Source of the DNA: Rhizobium sp. ARZ01
GTDB taxonomy: Bacteria; Pseudomonadota; Alphaproteobacteria; Rhizobiales; Rhizobiaceae
Assembly: GCF_014851675.1 (NCBI RefSeq)
Contig: NZ_JACVAE010000005.1
Coordinates: forward strand, 62,001 to 126,000
Direction: 5' to 3'
Length of the DNA stretch: 64,000 bases
Numbering within the stretch: the first letter of the stretch is position 1; the number at the start of each line of letters is the position of its first letter. The position numbers were made by a program, and so were the translations under genes. A model generated the notes under the pieces. The model saw nothing but the letters and a program-made list of their open reading frames with translations. It ran no database searches and was not told the origin of the DNA. Shown in pieces: positions 26,839 through 33,127 of the stretch.

Positions 26839-26937
26839 TGCGCCCTCCTTATTTGGCGGACTTAACAAGCTTCGTTGCGGCCGTGAAAACGCCACGGCCG
26901 CGACATTGGAGCCTATACACCCTCATGGCCAGAGAGT

Positions 26938-27288
26938 TCAGAGAGGCTTGACCAGCTCATCTCCACAGGCCGAGGCCAGCGCGGAGTTTGGTTGATCAGT
27001 GCCAAGCGGGGTAGCCCAGCCGGACTTTTCAACGATAGAGCGACGGCCGTAGATCGAGGCTGCCTTGATTTGCGCTAACACGTTGGCTGCCGCAGGATCG
27101 CTTTTTGACCTCTCAACACAGTAAGGCGTCAAGGCGAGAGCGATGCCAGATGATACATCCGAGGCGGAAATATTACGTGCCGTACCGCTGGTCACCCATC
27201 CTCCCCAAGAAAAACCAAAAATCACCATGGCAAAAGCGCCGACAGCCGCACCGGTTAGTGCGGGTTTAATCCATGTGGGGATGTCCAT
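26938..27288 (-). CDS. Hypothetical protein with one N-terminal membrane helix
   Basis: A 116-residue protein, MDIPTWIKPALTGAAVGAFA followed by MVIFGFSWGGWVTSGTA, one membrane span near residues 9 to 32. The rest is soluble, probably periplasmic, with cysteines at the end of an alpha-helical region (ALTPYCVERS) and in ALASACGDELVKPL that could form a disulfide. A rhizobial -10 like sequence CTATAAT is found upstream (minus strand, about 27345-27339). Function unknown. Confidence 0.7.
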   Translation of the reverse strand: MDIPTWIKPALTGAAVGAFAMVIFGFSWGGWVTSGTARNISASDVSSGIALALTPYCVERSKSDPAAANVLAQIKAASIYGRRSIVEKSGWATPLGTDQPNSALASACGDELVKPL

Positions 27289-27369
27289 GACCTTGTCCGA
27301 TCGTAAATGATCGAGTCCGCGTTATTGCGGGCGAGAGAATTATTATAGCACCAGAGAGATCAAAACCTT

Positions 27370-27647
27370 GCATGAAATCGGTCCTAACAGAGAGAACTCG
27401 GCCTCGGCTTCGATATCCTCGACCTCGAGCGTGGCCTCTTTTTCAACGTTTGCTATGCCTGTGGCCGCGGGTGGATCCAGCTACGATTTCCGGGTCATCC
27501 AGCAGTTTCAGAAGCTCTGCAAGTTTCTCCGGCGGCGGTGCCGCAGCCTGGAGTTGTTGTCGGCGTCTGCGCCATGGCAACCGGTGCGATCAGAACCAAC
27601 AGAAGGGAGAAGAGGCTGCAAAACAGGGGTGCGGGAAGCTTGAACAT
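27370..27647 (-). pseudogene. Remnant of a secreted or membrane protein with frameshifts
   Basis: From ATG 27647 the frame gives a clear signal peptide (MFKLPAPLFCSLFSLLLVLI, then APVAMAQ) and stops at 27495. In the next frame the sequence QAAAPPPEKLAELLKLLDDP EI reads on sensibly, and a third frame gives an acidic stretch (VEKEATLEVEDIEAEAEF). Such a signal peptide and Pro/Ala linker with a short helical repeat is like the start of large periplasm-facing channel proteins of the MscS group, but this is a weak match. It looks like a decayed gene start. Confidence 0.4.
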
Positions 27648-27801
27648 AATACCCCCAGCGCGTTTGCGGAACCTACGATACGTCATTCCGCCTGGCGAAA
27701 AGTCTAGCGCGTGAGGGAACAATCTAGCGTAGATCTACGAATACCGGCGTGCATCCAAACGTAGAACCTCGTGGCGCCGGCGTAGCATTGCTAGGGAGAC
27801 C

Positions 27802-28041
27802 CTAAATTGCGTATCGGTGCAGGCGGAGTGTCGTGCCGACGTTGTCTCGATTGAGGATTGTGGCCACTTCCTTTGCGTCAGTCGATGAAAGTCTTTCCAC
27901 CGGAAGGAAGCCTGGTGCAGCCGTATAGCCCGAGCGCATGTCAATTACGCTCCATGTACCGTCAGGCGCGCGCCGATGTTCATACGGCAATACATGCACT
28001 GGGGCAGTTTGGGAATTGACGTGGGAGACGTTGGAGGACAT
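27802..28041 (-). CDS. Hypothetical protein with shared hairpin leader
   Basis: A 79-residue soluble protein, MSSNVSHVNSQTAPVHVLPY, then EHRRAPDGTWSVIDMRSGYT and RLSSTDAKEVATILNRDN. The central W-x-V-I-D-x-R-S-G-Y block suggests a small beta-sheet domain. The 132-base leader upstream is one of five conserved copies in this region. Not related in sequence to the other leader-carrying genes. Function unknown. Confidence 0.65.
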   Translation of the reverse strand: MSSNVSHVNSQTAPVHVLPYEHRRAPDGTWSVIDMRSGYTAAPGFLPVERLSSTDAKEVATILNRDNVGTTLRLHRYAI

Positions 28042-28173
28042 TGGGTCCTCCTTTCTGTTCGGGGCTAGGGTAGCCAGCCCTTAAGCAGTAGCGCCCGTGA
28101 CATGACTGCTGAAGCACTGATAATGGGCGCTCCTGTGCCAAATAGCAAAGGGACAATTAAGGTCACTTCGAGG
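28042..28173 (-). promoter_or_regulatory. Shared hairpin leader, copy B
   Basis: Full-length copy upstream of the 79-residue gene. Distal block on the minus strand: GAAGTGACCTTAATTGTCCC. Proximal hairpin 1 has paired arms CAGCAGT and GCTACTG with one U-G pair; its loop keeps ATGTCACGGGC. Hairpin 2 is GGGCTGG/CTAGCCC, then AAAGGAGGA before the ATG. Confidence 0.8.
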
Positions 28174-28244
28174 TGATGCCTCACGAGATGCGCCGCCAGC
28201 GGTCAACTTTTGACGGGTAGGACATCCGGAAGGCAACGTAGCGA

Positions 28245-28391
28245 TCAACTGGCTGTCATCAGAAGCGTGACCCACGCGATGAATACTAGCGAGAGGATGA
28301 GTGCCCACTGACCTAGAACATCATCGTGGAGCAGGGGAACTACAAGAGCACGTGCGTTTACGTAGGTGAGGCGTAAGGTTTCGGAGAACAT
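28245..28391 (-). CDS. Small membrane protein of 48 residues, related to the 30733 gene product
   Basis: The reading MFSETLRLTYVNARALVVPL continues with LHDDVLGQWALILSLVFIAW and ends VTLLMTAS. There is a hydrophobic helix near residues 30 to 46. The 45-residue product at 30733-30870 shares MFSETLRLTY, NA, LL, DD, G, W and L at matching positions, and both genes have almost identical leaders with AAAGGAG before the ATG. It is too short for routine gene calling. The function is unknown. Confidence 0.75.
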   Translation of the reverse strand: MFSETLRLTYVNARALVVPLLHDDVLGQWALILSLVFIAWVTLLMTAS

Positions 28392-28523
28392 GGCGTCCTC
28401 CTTTCGGATCGGGGCCAGGGTAGCCAGCCCTCAAGCAGCAGCGCCCGTGATATTGTCTGCTGAAGTGATGATTATGGGCTCTTCTGCGCCTATTGCAAAC
28501 GGTCAATTGAGGTCACTTCGAGG
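28392..28523 (-). promoter_or_regulatory. Shared hairpin leader, copy C
   Basis: Full-length copy before the 48-residue gene. It has the distal GTGACCTCAATTGACCG block, hairpin 1 with six of seven pairs kept, hairpin 2 (GGGCTGG/CTGGCCC with two G-U pairs on the transcribed strand), and AAAGGAGG. It is closest to copy E. Confidence 0.8.
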
Positions 28524-28564
28524 CTGAAGCGGCAACGAGAGAGACGGGCGGTCGTACAGGCCTT

Positions 28565-28699
28565 CTACCGCGTTGATATGGGCTGCCGCAATGTCGCCGG
28601 GCTAAGTCGTTGGTAACTGCCTTGTTCTGGTCGGAAAGCCCAAACCATCACGACTGAAAACAGCACGAGCAAAGCACAGATCAACAATCGACTAGACAT
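28565..28699 (-). CDS. Small single-span membrane peptide (copy 2)
   Basis: A 44-residue peptide, MSSRLLICALLVLFSVVMVW then AFRPEQGSYQRLSPATLRQP, paralogous to the one at 24842-24976 with equal length. One membrane helix covers about residues 4 to 20. Its ATG lies inside the 3' end of the 100-residue gene (19-base overlap), again implying coupled translation. The conserved pairing with a member of the same upstream family suggests that the two products act together. Confidence 0.75.
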   Translation of the reverse strand: MSSRLLICALLVLFSVVMVWAFRPEQGSYQRLSPATLRQPISTR

Positions 28700-28983
28700 C
28701 GTCGTTCACCCATCAGGGCGCCACCCTCATTTTCCCATGCCCACAGGTCCATCAAATGATCATGTCGCGGCGTGCCGACATTGCGGTGCTCAAGATTGTG
28801 CAGCATGAAGGAGGGATCAGTTGTTCCGCACCGGAATTGCCGGATGAGGTAGGCTGCCGCTTCCCGGTCTAGCTTTCTGTCGGATGCAATCTTCGAAGTG
28901 CAGTAGCCGGCTCGCAGCAAAACGGCGCGCATCATTCTGATGTCTTCAGTGCCCATATATTGCTGAGGAAAGATGGAAGACAT
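28681..28983 (-). CDS. Hypothetical protein, paralogue of the 24969 gene product
   Basis: A 100-residue protein, MSSIFPQQYMGTEDIRMMRA, then VLLRAGYCTSKIASDRKLDR, AAAYLIRQFRCGTTDPSFML, and near the end LWAWENEGGALMGERR. The helical first half, LIRQF-x-GT motif, LEHR and WENEGGA are shared with the 24969 gene product. It carries leader copy D and overlaps a 44-residue membrane peptide gene. Function unknown. Confidence 0.72.
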   Translation of the reverse strand: MSSIFPQQYMGTEDIRMMRAVLLRAGYCTSKIASDRKLDREAAAYLIRQFRCGTTDPSFMLHNLEHRNVGTPRHDHLMDLWAWENEGGALMGERRCLVDC

Positions 28984-29106
28984 GACGTCCTCCTTTGACG
29001 GGGCTAGGGCTTTTTGACCCCAAGCAGCGGCGCCGGTAACCTGGCCGCTGAAGTAGAAACAATGCGCGCTTTTGCAGACGCTGGCAAGCGATAGGTCACT
29101 TCAAGG
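28984..29106 (-). promoter_or_regulatory. Shared hairpin leader, copy D
   Basis: The most diverged full copy, upstream of the 100-residue gene. Hairpin 1 arms are CAGCGGC/GCCGCTG: relative to copy E an A-U pair is replaced by G-C on both sides, a compensatory change. Hairpin 2 is reduced to GGGG/CCCC with an A-rich loop. The distal block retains GAAGTGACCT. AAAGGAGG precedes the ATG. Confidence 0.75.
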
Positions 29107-29135
29107 AACGCAGGCGTCCGCAGGGAAAGGGCCCC

Positions 29136-29318
29136 TTAGGCCACGGCGGGGGGCGGGAGGGCAGCGTACCGCTGCGGTTGGTCCTGACCATCCTGCGGTA
29201 TCAGCGAGCCATCGTCCGGTGACATAATTGGCTGACGGATATTAAAAAGCGCTATGCTAAGCACAATGGCGAGCAAGGCGAATAGCAGGAGCACGAAGGT
29301 GAGGCCTGATTTCTCCAT
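29136..29318 (-). CDS. Small single-span membrane protein, possibly leaderless
   Basis: A 60-residue protein: MEKSGLTFVLLLFALLAIVL then SIALFNIRQPI forms one membrane helix, followed by a proline-rich soluble tail (LIPQDGQDQPQRYAALPPPA). No Shine-Dalgarno is present. A perfect TATAAT (minus strand, 29330-29325) ends 6 bases before the ATG, so the transcript probably starts at the start codon. Function unknown. Confidence 0.6.
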   Translation of the reverse strand: MEKSGLTFVLLLFALLAIVLSIALFNIRQPIMSPDDGSLIPQDGQDQPQRYAALPPPAVA

Positions 29319-29324
29319 GGCTGC

Positions 29325-29330
29325 ATTATA
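29325..29330 (-). promoter_or_regulatory. Candidate -10 element of a leaderless transcript
   Basis: CTATAAT on the minus strand matches both the general -10 (TATAAT) and the rhizobial CTATAT pattern. It ends 6 bases before the ATG at 29318. No strong -35 is seen 16-18 bases upstream. The rest of the 29319-29584 gap shows no gene. Confidence 0.45.
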
Positions 29331-29584
29331 GCACGGCCGATCGGATACTGCCCGCCGCCTTCAGTGCGGCGGGTTTTGATGCTGGAGGAGCCAACTAGCG
29401 TCCCCAACGACCCTCGTGACGTTGAGACCGATGAGATTGTAACTCAACACATCTGTCGCCTGGACAGTGACGAAAGTCTCCCCTATGGTGAGTGTCTACG
29501 GGATCTCAAAACGTGCTGAAGTTCACAAAGGTACCTGCAGATCTCCCACTCTGTGTCCTCAGATGAGGGGCAGAGATTGAGACG

Positions 29585-29881
29585 TCAGCGGGTAATCTTG
29601 GCCAAGTCCCTCAGCCGTTGTTGCTCGCCAACGATCATGTTCTCAATCTCCTGGGGTGTCTCGATCACGTTATAGGTGGTGACGCCATCGCGAGATGCGG
29701 CGAGCGTAGCAATCTGAGTGAATTCACCCCCATCGTATCGTCGAAAGTTGACCACATTGTCCATGTTGACGTGTAGGGCTCCGCTGCTGTCGTGAAGTTC
29801 AAGCCACATTTCTGTGCCCTCAAGGTTGACCATGCCAGTCTGAAAAGCGCCCCCGCGCTTGCGTGCCTCCATCCCCTCCAC
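29585..29881 (-). CDS. Hypothetical protein
   Basis: A 98-residue frame. The part from MVNLEGTEMWLELHDSSGAL through HVNMDNVVNFRRYDGGEFTQ looks like a small beta-rich domain, and IETPQEIENMIVGEQQRLRD is a C-terminal helix. The start is uncertain: the ATGs at 29881 and near 29831 both lack a good ribosome site. Function unknown. Confidence 0.5.
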   Translation of the reverse strand: MEGMEARKRGGAFQTGMVNLEGTEMWLELHDSSGALHVNMDNVVNFRRYDGGEFTQIATLAASRDGVTTYNVIETPQEIENMIVGEQQRLRDLAKITR

Positions 29882-29934
29882 GGAATGAGTAGCGGCTCAA
29901 GGCCAGCGTTGTTCCTGCCAAGTGTCGCCATCGG

Positions 29935-30186
29935 TCACTTCGACCGAATGAAGATCCCCGCTTCCTCGGCGGCCCTGATGAACGCGTCTCGGGCATGGTC
30001 CGGCGACGCGTGCCCATTAAGGACTGCAACGCAGGCGATACGAGCATGCAGGTGAGCCTGTCCAGCTTCCGCCGGCCATCGGTTCAGCAGGATTTCAGCA
30101 GCCTCGCTCGTGGTGATCACGACGCGGTAGTTCCCGGTCTTGCCGAGTTCCAGTTCGACACCCTTATCCCATCGTTTCGGATCCAT
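29935..30186 (-). CDS. DUF982 family protein
   Basis: An 83-residue protein of the DUF982 family, which is expanded in rhizobia. The pattern VVITTSEAAEILLNRWPAEA, then ACVAVLNGHASPDHARDAFI and RAAEEAGIFI is diagnostic. Role unknown; copies often lie on symbiotic or accessory plasmids. Confidence 0.88.
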   Translation of the reverse strand: MDPKRWDKGVELELGKTGNYRVVITTSEAAEILLNRWPAEAGQAHLHARIACVAVLNGHASPDHARDAFIRAAEEAGIFIRSK

Positions 30187-30420
30187 GCCCGGATCATATC
30201 ACAACGCGCCGTAGGGCGGGGGACAGCAGCATGGATAAGAGTGACGCGCGCTGGATATGGACGCCACGCGGCTACTGCGGTGGGTGCTGGAAGGCCAAGT
30301 ACGAGGCCATGAGGCACACCCGCCGCGACGGGAGGCCGGGATCGCATCGATCCCGACGTTTCCGGCGCCGGAGGTGCAGGGCTGATCATACCGGTCCTCG
30401 ATCCGGCCACTCCGAATAGT

Positions 30421-30687
30421 TCAAGGATTGACCTGGATCCGACAGTCGACGTGTTTCACCCCGTCAAAGGTCGCAGCGATGGCAGTCGCCGCTCGTCGTT
30501 CCTCTTCGGTCAACACGGTGCCCGTGAGAACGATCGTCTCGTCGACAAGGGTAACTTGAATATCGCTGGCGTCCACGTTGCCGGCGACCGCGAGCGCATT
30601 CGCAACCCGTTCTTCAAGGCCCGCTCGGGTGCGCGGATCTTCTGGTTCGAATTCTTCACCGTGGAAAGTCGGGGGCTTGAAGACCAT
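30421..30687 (-). CDS. BON-domain protein
   Basis: An 88-residue protein with one BON domain from about residue 22 (LEERVANALAVAGNVDASDI, then QVTLVDETIVLTGTV and AFDG-like VKHVDCRIQV). BON domains bind membranes or periplasmic ligands and are common in osmotic-stress proteins. No signal peptide is seen. ATG 30687 is preferred to 30705 because GAGG lies 8 bases before it. The 234-base gap before it (30187-30420) shows no convincing gene. Confidence 0.85.
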   Translation of the reverse strand: MVFKPPTFHGEEFEPEDPRTRAGLEERVANALAVAGNVDASDIQVTLVDETIVLTGTVLTEEERRAATAIAATFDGVKHVDCRIQVNP

Positions 30688-30732
30688 AGCTTTACCTCGC
30701 TGCAATCTTCCTCAAACGAGACGGCTTAGACG

Positions 30733-30870
30733 CTAGTAGGCGAGTACCGCCATCCAAACGATGAACATCGCAATCATGAGCACCCAGGGGCCGACAATGT
30801 CATCGTTGAGTAGATAATTTAAGCCGTCGAGGGCGTTCAGGTAAGTGAGGCGTAAGGTTTCGGAGAACAT
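30733..30870 (-). CDS. Small membrane protein of 45 residues, related to the 28245 gene product
   Basis: The product reads MFSETLRLTYLNALDGLNYL, then LNDDIVGPWVLMIAMFIVWM and AVLAY. One membrane helix lies near residues 26 to 44. The first ten residues equal those of the 48-residue protein at 28245-28391, and both carry nearly identical leaders. The gene is preceded by AAAGGAG. It is below the size normally annotated. Function unknown. Confidence 0.75.
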   Translation of the reverse strand: MFSETLRLTYLNALDGLNYLLNDDIVGPWVLMIAMFIVWMAVLAY

Positions 30871-31003
30871 GGCGTTCTCCTTTCGGATCGGGGCCAGGGT
30901 AGCTAGCCCTCAAGCAGCAGCGCCCGTGACATGGCTGCTGAAGCGTCGATAGTGGGCGCACTTCCGTCTGATGGCAAACGGTCAATTGAGGTCACTCTGA
31001 AGC
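30871..31003 (-). promoter_or_regulatory. Shared hairpin leader, copy E
   Basis: Full copy before the 45-residue gene. Hairpin 1: arms 30934-30940 and 30915-30921 (CAGCAGC/GCTGCTG), 12-base loop. Hairpin 2: GGGCTAG/CTGGCCC with one G-U pair on the transcribed strand. The distal block GTGACCTCAATTGACCG matches copy C. This is the best reference for the family. Confidence 0.8.
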
Positions 31004-31088
31004 GGAACCGAAGATCGAAAGGTCGCATTCGGCTCGGTGGAACGAATAGCTACGGTACCCGTTGTTTAAGGAGGTCGGGACTTTATCC

Positions 31089-32867
31089 ATGACACAAGCT
31101 CAGGCTTTCGCCTTCGCCATTCTGATTGGCCTGATGTTCGCCTTCATATGGGGACGGCTTCGCTACGACCTCATTGCGGTTCTCGCGCTGCTTGCCGCAG
31201 TTTTCACCGGCATCGTGCCGCACAAGGCAGCGTTCTCCGGCTTCGGGGACGACATTGTCATCATTGTAGCCAGCGCGCTTGTCGTAAGCGCCGCGATTGA
31301 GCGCAGTGGTGTCATAGGGGCATTCCTCCATCGCGTGGCGCCCAGCGTGACCTCTGTGCAGGCTCAGGTTGCTATTCTCGTGACGACCGTCTCGGTACTC
31401 TCCGTGTTTATCAAGAACATCGGCGCGCTGGCGATGATGATCCCAGTCGCATTCCAGATGGCGCGCCGGTCGAAAGCTTCCCCTTCGTCCTTTCTCATGC
31501 CGATGGCGTTCGGTTCATTGCTTGGCGGGCTCACGACCCTCATTGGGACATCGCCGAATATTGTCGTTTCCCGGATGCGCGAGGATTTGACGGGCCGACC
31601 TTTCAACATGTTCGATTTCACACCTGTCGGTATAGGGCTTGCCGCAGCGGGGATAGTCTTTCTGGCGTTTGGCTACCGACTGCTTCCCAGGGGACGCGAG
31701 GCGGTCCCGACAATGGAGAAGGCGCTTAACATCAAGGACTACATGACAGAGGCACGCATTACTGCGAAGTCGACGGTTCTCGGCAAGTCGATCAGTCATT
31801 TGTCGACCTTGTTGGACGAGGAGGTCCTGGTCACCGGCCTTGTTCGCAACCGGGTCGAGCGCCTGATGCCGCTGCCGGACGTCGTCCTTCGTCAGGGCGA
31901 TATCGTTCTGTTGGAAGGAGACCCTCAAGCGCTGGAGCGAGGAATCAGTCGCGCGCGTCTGGAACTGGAGGGGCACGACCGCCCCACGGAAGCAAAAGGG
32001 GTCGACGAGGAGATTGCCGGAATTGAGGTGGTGATCGGCCCGAGATCGGTTTTGATCGGGCAAACCGCCAAGCGCTTGGCGCTGCATGATCACTTCAATA
32101 TCAATCTTCTCGCGGTGAGCCGGAGCAGCAAGCGCTTCACCGAGCGTTTGCGCGACATCGCGCTAAGACCAGGCGACGTTCTCGTTTTGAAGGGCGATCT
32201 GGTGCTTCTCCCGACCAGGCTGATGGAACTCGGTCTTCTTCCGTTGGCCGGGCGTGAGATCCGCTTGGGGAATCCGCGAAAGGGCCTGATTCCGGTGGTG
32301 GTCCTGGCTGGTGCCATGGTGCTAACGGCATTAGGCCTGCTGCCCGTTGCCACAGCCTTCTTTGCTGCTGCTGTCCTGACGGTACTGCTCGGGTCACTTT
32401 CGCTTCGGGAAGCTTACGAGGCTGTCGATTGGCCCATCCTGATAATGCTCGGGGCTCTCATTCCCGTGAGCGAGTCGATCCGTACGACCGGTGGTGCCGA
32501 CCTTATCGCCGGCGGCCTCGCTCAATTTTCCAACACCTTGCCCCCCTACGGCGCCCTTGCAATGATCATGGTGGCAGCAATGGCGGCGACGCCGTTTCTG
32601 AACAATGCAGCCACCGTTCTCGTGATTGCCCCGATCGCGGTAACCCTTGCTCAGCGCCTTGGCTACAATCCGGACGCGTTTCTGATGGCAGTCGCTGTGG
32701 GGGCGGCCTGCGATTTCCTCACCCCTGTTGGACACCAGTGCAACACTTTAGTGTTGGGTCCCGGTGGATACCACTTCGGCGACTATTGGAAATTGGGGCT
32801 GCCGCTCTCGTTCATTGTGATCTTGCTGGGTGTGCCTCTGATCATGTGGTTTTGGCCGCCCGTTTAG
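31089..32867 (+). CDS. SLC13-family permease with central TrkA_C (RCK_C) domains
   Basis: A 592-residue inner-membrane transporter of the divalent anion/sodium symporter superfamily. N-terminal helices (LIAVLALLAAVFTGIVPHKA; SVFIKNIGALAMMIPVAFQM; GSLLGGLTTLIGTSPNIVVS) carry the conserved Asn and SPN loop. Two RCK_C domains lie at about residues 210 to 390 (VLRQGDIVLLEGDP and LRPGDVLVLKGDLVLL). The second transport half ends with TPFLNNAATVLVIAPIAV and VGAACDFLTPVGHQCNTLVL. Members carry sulfate, dicarboxylates or other anions. ATG 31089 is chosen; a TTG at 31062 is possible but precedes the ribosome site AAGGAGG. The 260 bases after it hold no recognised gene. Confidence 0.9.
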   Translation: MTQAQAFAFAILIGLMFAFIWGRLRYDLIAVLALLAAVFTGIVPHKAAFSGFGDDIVIIVASALVVSAAIERSGVIGAFLHRVAPSVTSVQAQVAILVTTVSVLSVFIKNIGALAMMIPVAFQMARRSKASPSSFLMPMAFGSLLGGLTTLIGTSPNIVVSRMREDLTGRPFNMFDFTPVGIGLAAAGIVFLAFGYRLLPRGREAVPTMEKALNIKDYMTEARITAKSTVLGKSISHLSTLLDEEVLVTGLVRNRVERLMPLPDVVLRQGDIVLLEGDPQALERGISRARLELEGHDRPTEAKGVDEEIAGIEVVIGPRSVLIGQTAKRLALHDHFNINLLAVSRSSKRFTERLRDIALRPGDVLVLKGDLVLLPTRLMELGLLPLAGREIRLGNPRKGLIPVVVLAGAMVLTALGLLPVATAFFAAAVLTVLLGSLSLREAYEAVDWPILIMLGALIPVSESIRTTGGADLIAGGLAQFSNTLPPYGALAMIMVAAMAATPFLNNAATVLVIAPIAVTLAQRLGYNPDAFLMAVAVGAACDFLTPVGHQCNTLVLGPGGYHFGDYWKLGLPLSFIVILLGVPLIMWFWPPV

Positions 32868-33127
32868 CGCGCAAGCGACGTTTCAATTCCGATTTCAAGT
32901 TTACCGTGGCGTCGGCCTAATGTCTGCCCATAAGGACCAGAAGGAGCAGACAACCGCCACGATGCCCCTAGAGATTCAGCTCATGGCTGTCGCCTGTGCT
33001 CAAGGTTGCACCAGCGTCAAGTACAATATACCTGCGCGTAAACAAGGCTGCGTTCAGACGACTCGCCCATCAATGACCGCTTCTGGCGCGAAGCTGCCGT
33101 CCGACTGGGCGATATTCAATGTCCGCT

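Noticed and set aside
30231..30419. 62-codon plus-strand frame MDKSDARWIWTPRGYC
   Set aside because: Arg-rich, opposite to surrounding genes, no family or clear ribosome site; could not be supported.
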